Shown: positions 52,462 to 61,394 of the stretch, piece by piece | Layout: each line of letters starts with the position of its first letter | How positions within the stretch are numbered: position 1 is the stretch's first letter | Source: Vibrio anguillarum | Lineage (GTDB): Bacteria > Pseudomonadota > Gammaproteobacteria > Enterobacterales > Vibrionaceae | DNA length: 64,000 nucleotides | Reading direction: 5' to 3' | NCBI RefSeq assembly: GCF_001989995.2 | Contig: NZ_JAHGUP010000027.1 | Span: 1 to 64,000, forward strand | Translations under genes and position numbers: made by a program | The notes under the pieces: generated by a model | The model's database searches: none | What the model saw: only the letters and a program-made list of their open reading frames with translations | What the model was told of the DNA's origin: nothing

Positions 52462-53481
52462 TTACTGCGCCAAAATTCGAACAAAATCACCACTATCAAC
52501 CAATAGAGCTTGCGCCACTTTAGGTGAGATGATCACCGTTTCCGTTTCGCGGTTATAAGCACCTTTTGCAGCAGTAGCACGAAAGTTTTCAAACGAGCTA
52601 TTGCAGATAAGATAATCTTGCGAGCTTGAATGCTCGGCCACTTCCACTTTAGCTCGCACCGAGTGACGTACGGATTCGATATTGCGCAAATCGCACTCAA
52701 CCGTTGGACCTGCATCAAAAATGTCTACATAGTTACGGCAGGTGAATCCTTCGCGCTCGAGTAGCGTTAACGCTGGACGGGTATTGTCATGCACTTGACC
52801 AATCACCGCCTGTGCCTCTTTACTCAATAAGTTGACGTAAATCGGCAGTTTGGGCATCAGATCAGCAATAAACCCTTTTTTACCAATGCCGGTTAAATAA
52901 TCAGCCATAGTGAAATCAATCGAGAAAAAATGCTCTTGCAGCCATTGCCAAAAGGGCGAGTTGCCTTCGGCATCAGACACACCACGCATTTCAGCAAAGA
53001 TGGTTTTAGAAAAACGATGTGGGTGTTCCGCCATCATCAGAAAACGGCATTTCGACATCAAACGCCCATTCAACCCTTGACGAAAATCTGGACGTAAAAA
53101 AAGCGTACAAATTTCACTGCATCCAGTGTAGTTATTGCCAAAAGTAAGCAACTTGACGGTATTGTTGACCTTCAGCTTAGGCGACGAATGCACTATCGTG
53201 CTGATGTGATAAGAATAAAATGGTACGTCATGGCCAATCGATGCCTCAACGCCAGTCGTCCCTGCTACCTCACCGGTTTCAGAATCAAAACCGACCATCA
53301 GGTAACCTTCATCTCCTGGCTCTGAGACGTCGGGTTTAGCGAAGCTGTATTCAGAATGAGTAATACGGTTGGTTAAGAGCTTTTCATTCACGGGTAGTGA
53401 TGTAAACCCGTGACCGGATTCAATAGCGCATGTGTGTAGCGCATCGTAGTCCGACATTGCGATAGGGCGAACAACTAGCAT
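52462..53481 (-). CDS. astA: Arginine N-succinyltransferase
   Basis: A 339-residue GNAT-fold enzyme that succinylates arginine as the first step of its breakdown. MLVVRPIAMSDYDALHTCAI, GVEASIGHDVPFYSYHIST and LFLRPDFRQGLNGRLMSKCR are conserved blocks. The ATG at 53481 follows GGAGGGAAGTATTG; the frame to 53520 lacks a ribosome site and is not used. 66 bp after argD. Confidence 0.94.
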   Translation of the reverse strand: MLVVRPIAMSDYDALHTCAIESGHGFTSLPVNEKLLTNRITHSEYSFAKPDVSEPGDEGYLMVGFDSETGEVAGTTGVEASIGHDVPFYSYHISTIVHSSPKLKVNNTVKLLTFGNNYTGCSEICTLFLRPDFRQGLNGRLMSKCRFLMMAEHPHRFSKTIFAEMRGVSDAEGNSPFWQWLQEHFFSIDFTMADYLTGIGKKGFIADLMPKLPIYVNLLSKEAQAVIGQVHDNTRPALTLLEREGFTCRNYVDIFDAGPTVECDLRNIESVRHSVRAKVEVAEHSSSQDYLICNSSFENFRATAAKGAYNRETETVIISPKVAQALLVDSGDFVRILAQ

Positions 53482-53547
53482 CAATACTTCCCTCCAGATG
53501 CTTGAAGTGGCCCAAGGCATCCTACCTTGGGCTGCTAGGCTTTTTCA

Positions 53548-54759
53548 CTACATGAGTGATGCAATAGCTTTATCTAATCTTGCTAAGCCTTCTTCTATTT
53601 CTTGTTTGGTGATCACTAATGAAGGCGTCATACGAACCACGTTCATACCCGCAACCAACACCAGTAAACCTTGCTTGCCCGCGGCTTGTAGGATATCGCG
53701 AGCGCGACCTTGCCACTGCTCATTTAATGCCGCGCCAAGCAGTAGACCTTTACCACGGATTTCACTAAAAATGTGGTACTTCTCATTAATGTTAGCCAAT
53801 CCTTCACGAAAGAGCGCTTCACGCTCTTTCACGCCAGCCAAGGTTTCTGGCTGGCTAACCACATTAACTACCGCTTCTGCTACCGCGCAAGCCAGTGGGT
53901 TGCCACCATAAGTCGAACCGTGAGTGCCCACTTTAAAATGCGCGGCTAATTCGTTTGTGGTGAGCATAGCGCCAATAGGGAAGCCGCCACCGAGTGATTT
54001 CGCGGTACTTAAAATATCCGGCGTGACGCCCAATCCTTGATAAGCATAGAACTCACCAGTGCGGCCATTACCGGTTTGCACTTCATCAAAGATCAACAGG
54101 GCGTTGTGCTTATTGCACAATTCACGCACGGCTTGGACAAACTCAGCCGAAGGCGACACAATGCCACCCTCGCCTTGCAAGGGTTCCATCATTACCGCAC
54201 AAGTGCGATCAGAGATGTGTGCTTGCAACGCTTCAATATCGTTATACGGTAGGTGGGTAACATCCGCAGGTTTAGGACCAAATCCATCGGAATAAGTCGC
54301 TTGCCCCCCGACCGTCACTGTAAAGAAAGTGCGGCCGTGGAAGCCTTGGTTAAAGGCGATGATTTCTGATTTTTGTTCACCATGGACATCAGCGGCCCAG
54401 CGACGCGCCAGTTTGAGCGCCGCTTCATTAGCTTCCGCGCCGGAGTTAGCAAAAAACACCTTTTCAGCAAAACTGACTTGCGTTAATTTTTTCGCCAAGC
54501 GCAAAGCAGGCTCATTAGTCATCACGTTACTGAGATGCCACAACTTATTGGCTTGCTTGGTAATCGCATCAACCATCGCCGGATGGCAATGGCCCAAACA
54601 ACTCACCGCAATACCGCCAGCAAAGTCGATGTATTCATGACCTTGTTGATCCCACACTCGAGAGCCCTGCCCTTTAACTGGAATCATTTCCATCGGGTTA
54701 TAACAAGGGACCATCACCTCATCAAACAGACTGCGATCTACACTATTTTCCACTGTCAT
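53548..54759 (-). CDS. argD: Acetylornithine/succinylornithine aminotransferase
   Basis: A 403-residue PLP enzyme that serves arginine synthesis (ArgD) and, with astA and astD next to it, probably also arginine catabolism (AstC). [19 protein letters not shown] binds the PLP phosphate, and the Schiff-base lysine is in [15 protein letters not shown] (about 246-260). The ATG at 54759 follows GAGGGAATG; the frame extends 10 codons further without support. An ARG-box-like sequence lies upstream, but it is weak. Confidence 0.94.
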   Translation of the reverse strand: MTVENSVDRSLFDEVMVPCYNPMEMIPVKGQGSRVWDQQGHEYIDFAGGIAVSCLGHCHPAMVDAITKQANKLWHLSNVMTNEPALRLAKKLTQVSFAEKVFFANSGAEANEAALKLARRWAADVHGEQKSEIIAFNQGFHGRTFFTVTVGGQATYSDGFGPKPADVTHLPYNDIEALQAHISDRTCAVMMEPLQGEGGIVSPSAEFVQAVRELCNKHNALLIFDEVQTGNGRTGEFYAYQGLGVTPDILSTAKSLGGGFPIGAMLTTNELAAHFKVGTHGSTYGGNPLACAVAEAVVNVVSQPETLAGVKEREALFREGLANINEKYHIFSEIRGKGLLLGAALNEQWQGRARDILQAAGKQGLLVLVAGMNVVRMTPSLVITKQEIEEGLARLDKAIASLM

Positions 54760-55137
54760 TACACATTCCCTCTTGATACCGCATGCCAAGCAGATTGCGA
54801 TCTTCCTATTAAACGCTTGAGTGGAAGATATTGTTTTGCTTTTTAGCTAATGCAGCATTGTATTTACAAATTATTAACCATTTCAATAGTGATTTATTCT
54901 TTTAGATCGGCAGAAGTACCGCTAATCGTCACTACTTATGATTATTTATGCATTAAGTCACCTCTTTTATGAAGCGCTTTTTTATAAATAATATGAATAA
55001 GCACAACAAGGCCTTGAGGCAACAAGCCATCCCTCATTCCAACAGGATGTATGGTGCATAATATTGCAAAGATAAAAAACAGCAGAAATGATGAAGAAAA
55101 TGTTAAGAAAGGTGATCGCAGTCCGGTTGAGAATGGC
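54760..55137. other. Intergenic region between argD and pabA
   Basis: A 378-bp AT-rich stretch carrying the argD promoter. TGATTATTTATGCA (54939-54952) resembles an ArgR half-pair (TGAAT-N4-ATTCA) with two mismatches. A minus-strand open frame here (54942-55307) runs into pabA in another frame and looks spurious. No good pabA terminator was seen. Confidence 0.4.
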
Positions 55138-55716
55138 TCAACGGCGCAAAAAATTTGCGAGCAGTTGATGGCCCTGTTCTGTTTTAATTGATTCAGGATG
55201 AAACTGCACGGCATCAATTGGCAGTATTTTATGTTGGTAACCCATGATTTCCTCCATCGAACCATCAGCCTGTTGAGTCCAAGCGGTGAGCTCAAAACAG
55301 TCCGCAAGAGAATCAGCTTTGACCACCAACGAGTGGTAGCGAGTAACGGTTAACGGGTTATTGAGCCCTAGAAAGAGGCCACGGTTGGTGTGTTGGATCG
55401 GTGAGGTTTTACCATGCATCACCTTTTTGGCTCGCACCACTTGCCCGCCAAACACTTGCGCAATTGCTTGATGACCAAGGCAGACTCCTAAGATAGGAAG
55501 TTTACCCGCAAAATGTTCAATCGCTGCCAGTGAAATTCCCGCCTCATTCGGCGTGCAAGGCCCAGGGGAAATCACCAGATGCGTTGGGCTGAGCGCTTCA
55601 ATGCCAGCGATATCGATTTCATCATTACGCACCACAGTCACTTGAACTCCCAGCTCACAGAAGTATTGGTACAAGTTGTAGGTAAACGAATCGTAGTTAT
55701 CGATGATAAGTAGCAT
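55138..55716 (-). CDS. pabA: Aminodeoxychorismate/anthranilate synthase glutaminase component
   Basis: A 192-residue class I glutamine amidotransferase supplying ammonia for p-aminobenzoate (folate) or anthranilate synthesis. The nucleophile Cys is in [15 protein letters not shown] (about 77-91) and the His-Glu pair in VQFHPESI (about 169-176). [20 protein letters not shown] is the family start. Because no trpE-like partner is adjacent, pabA is preferred to trpG. Confidence 0.94.
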   Translation of the reverse strand: MLLIIDNYDSFTYNLYQYFCELGVQVTVVRNDEIDIAGIEALSPTHLVISPGPCTPNEAGISLAAIEHFAGKLPILGVCLGHQAIAQVFGGQVVRAKKVMHGKTSPIQHTNRGLFLGLNNPLTVTRYHSLVVKADSLADCFELTAWTQQADGSMEEIMGYQHKILPIDAVQFHPESIKTEQGHQLLANFLRR

Positions 55717-56026
55717 GTGAATTAAAACGCTCTGGGTAAAAGTCAGCGAGAGGCGCTATTGTGCAATACTGGTTTGGAAAGGCAAGAAGTTATCGATTCT
55801 GTGCTAAATACACTATTTGCACATTCGTTCATTATGTAACCAGTTCGGTTGTGATCATTATTTTACTTGCTCTCATTTGAAAGTAACACTTCTCATCGTA
55901 TGGTCGAATAAGAGAGCGGAAACAACGATAAAATAAATCTATCCCATAGTTAATGATCGATAAAAATAAAGCCAAGTAATCCGCTTACTTGGCTCTTCAT
56001 GCTTATTTCCTAAAAATGTCGTTTAT
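55717..56026. other. Intergenic region upstream of pabA
   Basis: 310 bp with the pabA promoter region and, at its right, the terminator of the isonitrile cluster. No gene or strong promoter match is visible to me. Confidence 0.45.
55970..55994 (-). terminator. Terminator of the isonitrile-type cluster
   Basis: Stem AGCCAAGTAA (55970-55979) and TTACTTGGCT (55985-55994), 5-base loop, then TTATTTTTATCG on the minus strand. 33 bp after the last gene. Confidence 0.82.
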
Positions 56027-57769
56027 TTAAGCTGGGCTTTCTTGTAAATGCTCACTACTTGGTTGTTTGTTATGAGGCTGCCAAGGGGAATTTACCGAAT
56101 AAGGCTGACGCACCGCTAATTCTGTTTCGGATAACACGCCATAACGAAGTACGGTGTGGTTATTCACCAGTAATATATCGCCAAGTTGTAAATCAAACAC
56201 ATGCTGTACTTGTGAACGTTCAAGAATAGGAGTTAAAACATTGGCTACTTGATTGATATTGTCAATTTCAGTCGACGACGATATATGCTTCGCCAATGAT
56301 GGGCTCCAGCGTAAATTCATTTCCCAATCCCCCGACATAATCACAGGATAAGTAGCCGTATCATCGTACTGCACAATGGTATTTTTCAGCCAACCACTTG
56401 CTTGACCATTAAGACACAACGCAGCCAGTGAGGCATCCAGTAAGTTAACCTTCAGCGGAGAAGATGAACAGTAAATCGCCCATTCATCAGGAGTCATGTC
56501 AGTATAAGAATAGCGACGCGCTATGCTCGTTGACGGTGTTTTGAGCCCGTACCAACTGGGCTCTGCTAATGTACTACTCCGAACATATTCTTCCGGAAGC
56601 AGAGCATGATTTCCGGCAAACCACGAAGACCAAAATGAAGCTTGAGGCAACGGGTTAAAGCCTTTTAAACAGACAGCAGAGAACGCTTTTACTAATTGGC
56701 TCACTTGAGCCTGCGGTAGCGCGGTCAGTGAGCATCCATGGTGTGACTCTAACGTCAGGCCAAACTGCTCTGCTTGTAGAGTGGCTTTTACCTCACGCAT
56801 CAACTGTGCCTCGTTAGCATCTTCGATATTGAAACGCAGTAAACACCACAGCGTTCCTTGATGCATTACGGGAATAATCACGCCTTCACGTTGTTTGTGA
56901 TTGGCCTGCGTATCAATAATAAATTCTCCGTGGCAAGCATCAAATAAGACACAAGTATGCCAAGGTGTCTTAAACGATCGCTCATCAAAAAGAAACAGCG
57001 AATATTTTTTGCCTTGCATTGGGTGTTCATGAATGCTGAGACGAATAGCGTGGCTCAAATGAGTATTGAGGAAATTATCGAGTGCACGTCCTTGCACCAT
57101 CATTCCTTTAGCCATAAGAGCTAGTCGCTCACGTCGTTTCTTATAACTCAGCGGAGCAAGCGCATATTTCTGATCCTGATGCATGAATTTTTTCAAGCCC
57201 AGATAGGTATGGTGCATTGCATTATCATGCTGTTTAAGACGTGCAAAATCACGCTCATATTCCGCATCACCAAAGCGCTGCTTTAATCCATTGAAATATT
57301 GATATTCATTTAAGTCATCAAACGCAGAGAAGTGCTCAAAGTTTATAATTTTTAGACAATCACTGGCGTTCATATTTTCCACCATATCCCGTAATTCATC
57401 AGAATAAGTGTAATGATGTTCTAAATCGACATTAATATAATCAGAAAATGTATGATAATCAGAAAAAATGTAAAACATCACTCCTGGAGAATAGACAGAT
57501 TGAATATCACGAATGGCATTAACAAATTTTTGTAAAACTCGATATTCACCCAAGTCAGGCTTATAACCTAATACCTTATCTAGGTTATTCGTTTTACATG
57601 GAAAGGCGGGTAGTAATAATGTAATGACTTTGTTTTCAATGACACACTGAGCTATCTGCGTTTTTAACTTCTGATACCCAGTAAAAGTGGCGTCTGTTTG
57701 TGCTAATAATTGGTCTAATAAAATAAAAGCAATATTATCCACACATTGCTGCTGTTGATGATCAAGCAT
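56027..57769 (-). CDS. Isonitrile synthase (PvcA/IsnA type) fused to a dioxygenase-like C-terminal domain
   Basis: A 580-residue protein, much longer than usual PvcA/IsnA (about 330). Residues 50-300 show the isonitrile synthase blocks: LLLPAFPCKTNN (51-62), VLGYKPDLGE (66-75), IFSDYHTF (101-108), AIRLSIHEHP (241-250) and KTPWHTC (267-273). Such enzymes turn the amine of Tyr or Trp into an isonitrile using a ribulose-phosphate carbon. Residues about 310-580 resemble the C-terminal half of TauD/PvcB oxygenases (LGDILLVNNHTVLRYG, 529-544), but the distal histidine position appears to be Arg542 and no HxD pair is seen. It lies 76 bp after the FAD monooxygenase gene. Substrate unknown. Confidence 0.8.
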   Translation of the reverse strand: MLDHQQQQCVDNIAFILLDQLLAQTDATFTGYQKLKTQIAQCVIENKVITLLLPAFPCKTNNLDKVLGYKPDLGEYRVLQKFVNAIRDIQSVYSPGVMFYIFSDYHTFSDYINVDLEHHYTYSDELRDMVENMNASDCLKIINFEHFSAFDDLNEYQYFNGLKQRFGDAEYERDFARLKQHDNAMHHTYLGLKKFMHQDQKYALAPLSYKKRRERLALMAKGMMVQGRALDNFLNTHLSHAIRLSIHEHPMQGKKYSLFLFDERSFKTPWHTCVLFDACHGEFIIDTQANHKQREGVIIPVMHQGTLWCLLRFNIEDANEAQLMREVKATLQAEQFGLTLESHHGCSLTALPQAQVSQLVKAFSAVCLKGFNPLPQASFWSSWFAGNHALLPEEYVRSSTLAEPSWYGLKTPSTSIARRYSYTDMTPDEWAIYCSSSPLKVNLLDASLAALCLNGQASGWLKNTIVQYDDTATYPVIMSGDWEMNLRWSPSLAKHISSSTEIDNINQVANVLTPILERSQVQHVFDLQLGDILLVNNHTVLRYGVLSETELAVRQPYSVNSPWQPHNKQPSSEHLQESPA

Positions 57770-57845
57770 AGTGTTTCCTTATTAAAGGCGAAGACCATTG
57801 AGGGAATGATGCAGAACCCTCGGCCTTCACTCTCGGTTAAAAAGT

Positions 57846-59282
57846 TTATAGGCCAGCCAACAGTTCAGCCGCGTGCGCAAGCGACGCGAAAGCCGCAATA
57901 TAACCATCAGGGCGGATCAGTAAAGCCTGCCCCTGGTAGAATGAACTCTCACTCCAATACTGCCCAGGCTTCGCTTGATCGTACAGATGAAGGCAACGCA
58001 CAAACGGAGGAATTTCTGGTGGTAACTCCGCATCGCCAGTCAACAGAAGCGTAAAGGAGCGGTAATCTAGCCATTGGTAAAAGCGGCAACTCTGCTGATC
58101 GCTATGCATCTCAAAGTCATACACTCGAGAACCGTTTAAGCCACCATTGCCATACCCAATGCCCATACCTGTGATATTACCAGCTCGCTGTTCAACGATT
58201 TGTACATAGTCCTCCGCATGGGTTCCTCGCGCAGAATATTTAGTTGCACGCACCAATGCACCAGAGCTTTCAATCACGCTGCGAGCCACTGGTTGGCGCT
58301 CAGCCTGATAACTGTCCAGCAGCGTAGTTGATGCCTGACCACGCAACACCATGTTGAGCTTCCAGATCAAATTGAACGCGTCAGCAACTCCGGTATTGAG
58401 CCCTTGCCCGCCATTGACCGAATGTATATGGCAGGCATCTCCTGCTAGAAAGACCCGTTGCTGGTGGTCATACCGTTCTGCAACAGACTCCTTAACCGAG
58501 AAATAAGAAAACCACTCAACCTGCTTAAACGTCAGTGAATGCGGCGACATTGCTCGGTTAATACGCGTAATAACCTCTTGCTGAGTAAATTCTTCGGTGT
58601 CCATACGGATATAAAAACGATCCAAATCACCTTCACGTGGAATCCAGGCAACATCTGACGTCTCAGCCTGAAATACGATGATTTCTGGCACTTTCGGAAA
58701 ATCTGACTCAATAACACCATCAATCACCGCCCAGATAATTTCTGGTCTCTCGATTTCAAATGGAATCGAAAAATGCTGACGTACAAAAGAGCGCCCACCG
58801 TCTGCACCAATCACGTAACGTGAACGAACTCGCTCGCCACTGCTCAGTTCCGTCACGCAGCCTTGCTCATCAACAGTGATATCGACCACAGATAAACCAC
58901 GGCGCACGGCCGCGTTCTGCGCTTTGACTGCACTATCTAGCGCTTTTTCAATATGCGCTTGCCCCAACATCAAAAAGTGAGGATAGAAGCAGCCTTGCAG
59001 CGCTGTCCACCAATGAGACTGGCGTGACAAAAATTGACCATCAGCCCATACCGAACTGGTATTACAGGGTTTGCCTTGCACGTAAAGTGGCTCAAATAAG
59101 TCAACGATATCAATTAACTGCAGAGTTCTAGCATTAAGCGCATCGGCCCGTCCGACCACCAGTGGCCCATTAGATTTATCAATAACTTGTGAGTTCAGAC
59201 CGCAGCGCTGCGCTAAATAGTGGCACATAAGCCCAACAGGGCCTGCTCCAACGATCATAATATCAGTGTGGTAATCACTCAT
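57846..59282 (-). CDS. FAD-dependent aromatic monooxygenase (PHBH/MhpA type)
   Basis: A 478-residue flavoprotein. The dinucleotide fold is IMIVGAGPVGLM (about 8-19), the DG motif is VIGADGGRSFVRQ (about 146-158), and the FAD ribityl motif is VFLAGDACHIHSVNGGQGLN (about 273-292). This family hydroxylates phenols with NAD(P)H. Its start overlaps the broken dioxygenase gene by 4 bp (ATGA at 59279-59282), so translation was coupled to it. It probably oxidises the aromatic isonitrile product or precursor. PvcC of Pseudomonas plays a similar pathway role but belongs to another flavin family. Confidence 0.87.
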   Translation of the reverse strand: MSDYHTDIMIVGAGPVGLMCHYLAQRCGLNSQVIDKSNGPLVVGRADALNARTLQLIDIVDLFEPLYVQGKPCNTSSVWADGQFLSRQSHWWTALQGCFYPHFLMLGQAHIEKALDSAVKAQNAAVRRGLSVVDITVDEQGCVTELSSGERVRSRYVIGADGGRSFVRQHFSIPFEIERPEIIWAVIDGVIESDFPKVPEIIVFQAETSDVAWIPREGDLDRFYIRMDTEEFTQQEVITRINRAMSPHSLTFKQVEWFSYFSVKESVAERYDHQQRVFLAGDACHIHSVNGGQGLNTGVADAFNLIWKLNMVLRGQASTTLLDSYQAERQPVARSVIESSGALVRATKYSARGTHAEDYVQIVEQRAGNITGMGIGYGNGGLNGSRVYDFEMHSDQQSCRFYQWLDYRSFTLLLTGDAELPPEIPPFVRCLHLYDQAKPGQYWSESSFYQGQALLIRPDGYIAAFASLAHAAELLAGL

Positions 59283-60123
59283 CGGTAAGACTCCAAACTT
59301 GGGTTATCAAACGGTGGATCGCTTAGCACCTGAACTCGACGGATATGACGTGGGGTATGCGATAAAAAGCTTTCTCGACCATGCAGTAAGTTAAAGTTAT
59401 CCGTAATGACCACATCATCATTTTGCCACTCGTGAGCATAAAAATGACGAGGGTCATACAGTGCGTCACGTAAGCTACGGTGGAACTCAGCTATTTGCTC
59501 ACTATCAATGCCACTAAAGGTCACATTTGGTGGGTTTAGCAGATCGCCACGTTCAGCGAAATGTGGTTCGGCGTAACGAATGACCTCGTGTGAGAGATAG
59601 GGATGTTGAGCAATAATCGGGGAAATGGTGTGACTGCAATAGAACTCCATCTCTCGCTGGTAGTGCCCCGTGACTTTTCGCCACAATGAGCGCTGCTGTT
59701 CGGTTGCGTTCTGTAGCGCCTTGGTTGTATGAGTGAAGGTCGTCCGGCCGCCTTGTGCTGGCAATGGCGCTTGAACACATTGAAATATCTGATATTCAGG
59801 CACTTGAGGACGAAACATGCCATCCCAATGCAGCGGCATATAGCTACTATCAAAAATATGGTCCTTTGGCTGATCTTTTTGAATTAAATCTAACACTTTG
59901 CCAAATGGCCAAATGGCCAAATACTGATCTCTCCCCATTGCTCGCAATATTCCGCAAATTGCTCGGCCTGTTCAAAGGCTTTAAATCCACGTATCAATAC
60001 CAACTGATGCTCAATAAATAGTTTACGCAGTAGTGCTATTGGTACTTCGCTAATGGGAATTTTTAATCCATTTGCTTCTATTTTTACTCCAAAAGGATGG
60101 AGCTTCGTGACCTGATAATTCAT
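59279..60123 (-). pseudogene. PvcB/IsnB-type Fe(II)/2-oxoglutarate oxygenase, frameshifted by a repeat
   Basis: The gene starts at ATG 60123 (MNYQVTKLHPFG, AAAGGAAAGGG upstream) and reads to a stop at 59890-59892 after FGHLAKC. The rest, in another frame, carries the iron ligands HWD (in MPLHWDGMFRPQ) and the distal His in NFNLLHGRESF. The break is at 59900-59922, where an 8-bp unit occurs 2.9 times. Removing one unit joins the frames as ISIWPFGKVLDLI and gives 278 residues, the usual PvcB/IsnB size. These enzymes desaturate or decarboxylate amino-acid isonitriles. It heads the minus-strand cluster. As written it is inactive; a sequencing error or slippage switch are alternatives. Confidence 0.85.
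59900..59922. repeat. 8-bp tandem repeat causing the oxygenase frameshift
   Basis: GCCAAATG occurs twice (59900-59907, 59908-59915), followed by GCCAAAT (59916-59922), 2.9 copies in 23 bp. Since 8 is not a multiple of 3, every gain or loss of a unit changes frame. The reading frame is restored with 1.9 or 4.9 copies. Confidence 0.95.
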
Positions 60124-60356
60124 CACCCTTTCCTTTAAATTAATTTTTAATAAAACGTTAGAAATAAAACAACATTGCATCCATCATTTTCGAAAATTCG
60201 GTTGGATAATATTAAAAATATTTACACAACATTGATATTTATAAGATTGACATTGCCAATTTAATTATTAATCCCAGTTTATTTAGGAATAGATATCTCA
60301 ATAGTGCCATCATTCAGAAGAAATTTATTATTTACCCGTATTTAAAGGAAACCAAA

Positions 60357-60395
60357 ATGGTTTATATCTCTCTAATTAGAGCTGTCATTATTTGA
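60357..60395 (+). CDS. Possible 12-residue leader peptide before the LysR gene
   Basis: ATG 60357 to TGA 60395 encodes MVYISLIRAVII, with AAAGGAAACCAAA as a good ribosome site. It overlaps both palindromes. It may be a regulatory leader or chance; short AT-rich frames arise easily, so confidence is low. Confidence 0.25.
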   Translation: MVYISLIRAVII

Positions 60396-60404
60396 TGAAT
60401 GACA
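60383..60404. promoter_or_regulatory. Perfect inverted repeat, candidate LysR operator
   Basis: TGTCATT (60383-60389) and AATGACA (60398-60404) are exact complements around 8 bases, centred about 65 bp before the LysR start. Length and symmetry suit a LysR-type dimer site. Confidence 0.5.
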
Positions 60405-60458
60405 AAGGTTGACTAGATAACAAAACAAGAACGAAAGGTTACCAATAAGGGAACAATT

Positions 60459-61349
60459 ATGTTGAGTGAGTTAAAACGTATTGCCATTTTTAATAAAGTG
60501 GTTGAATACGGTTCGTTTACCTCGGCTGGTGAATCGTTAGGCATAGCAAAATCGAAAGTGAGCGAGCAAGTTAGCTTGCTAGAATCACATCTTAACGTAC
60601 GTTTACTGCATCGCTCTACCCGTAAAGTTAGCCTAACGACTGAAGGGCACGCATTTTATCAACATACCAATGGCCTCTTACCGCTGGCAGAAGACGCGCT
60701 ACGGGCCGTCCAGCATTTTTCTACCGATGTGGCAGGCGTGATTAGGATCGGTACAACCATTGATGTCGGCAGCTATATTTTAAGTCCGCTGATTTCAACA
60801 TTTTCTGAGAGTTACCCCAATGTGCTGTTTGATATTCAACTCGAAGATGGTTTACAAGATCCAGTAGCCACACAATTAGATGTGCTGATCAGAATGGGTG
60901 AACTGACATCTTGCTCAATGGTTGGCCGCGAATTAATGCCTTTTAAAATGGGGATATACGCCAGTAAAAAATACTTAGCTAGTGCACCTTTATTAAGGAA
61001 ACTACGAGATTTAGAGCAGCACCCATGGGTTGCGCTAACTTTATTGAATCTTCCTCAAGATAAAGTCACGCTAATCAATCCAAAGGGAGTGAGATGCAAC
61101 ATTAAAACCCGCCCTAAACATATCTGCAATGCGCCGCTTGGTGCGATGTCAATGGTACAACAAGGCATGGGGATCGGCTTGATTGCCAATTTTCTCGCTG
61201 ACGAAATCAATGATCCTAACCTCGTCAGGCTTTTTCCAGATTATTATCTATCAGATAACACCATGAACATTCTTTACCCGAGCCGTCACCACCTTGCGCC
61301 ACGTGTAAGGCTATTTATTGATTATTTAATTGAAAAAATCCGAGCTTGA
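60459..61349 (+). CDS. LysR-family transcriptional regulator of the isonitrile-type cluster
   Basis: A 296-residue regulator. The N-terminal winged helix-turn-helix is at about residues 20-65 (SAGESLGIAKSKVSEQVSLL, then RSTRKVSLTTEG). The remainder is the periplasmic-binding-like effector domain (from about residue 90, GVIRIGTTIDVGSY). It is divergent from the oxygenase-monooxygenase-isonitrile synthase genes, as ptxR is from pvcABCD in Pseudomonas. It probably activates the cluster in response to a pathway compound. Start ATG at 60459, with AGGGAAC upstream. Confidence 0.9.
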   Translation: MLSELKRIAIFNKVVEYGSFTSAGESLGIAKSKVSEQVSLLESHLNVRLLHRSTRKVSLTTEGHAFYQHTNGLLPLAEDALRAVQHFSTDVAGVIRIGTTIDVGSYILSPLISTFSESYPNVLFDIQLEDGLQDPVATQLDVLIRMGELTSCSMVGRELMPFKMGIYASKKYLASAPLLRKLRDLEQHPWVALTLLNLPQDKVTLINPKGVRCNIKTRPKHICNAPLGAMSMVQQGMGIGLIANFLADEINDPNLVRLFPDYYLSDNTMNILYPSRHHLAPRVRLFIDYLIEKIRA

Positions 61350-61361
61350 GCAAAACAAAAA

Positions 61362-61383
61362 CGCCCCGTCAGTTAACGGGGCG
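61362..61383 (-). terminator. Terminator of the nuclease gene
   Basis: Stem CGCCCCGT (61362-61369) and ACGGGGCG (61376-61383), 6-base loop, with TTTTTGTTTTG after it on the minus strand. It may also slow read-through from the convergent LysR gene. Confidence 0.82.
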
Positions 61384-61394
61384 CACTTTAAGCC

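Larger units (their letters stand above)
60124..60458. promoter_or_regulatory. Divergent control region of the isonitrile-type cluster and its LysR gene
   Basis: A 335-bp AT-rich interval between divergent starts. It contains a perfect palindrome CTCTAATTAGAG (60370-60381), a perfect inverted repeat (60383-60404), and a TAATATTAAAAATATTTA dyad (60208-60225). LysR proteins usually bind and control such shared regions. Confidence 0.65.

Noticed and set aside
54942..55307. 121-residue minus-strand open frame between argD and pabA
   Set aside because: Its second half lies inside pabA in another frame, its translation shows no domain, and no ribosome site was found.
57746..58054. Plus-strand 102-residue frame between the isonitrile synthase and FAD genes
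   Set aside because: It overlaps the 3' part of the FAD gene antisense and its translation has no recognisable domain.
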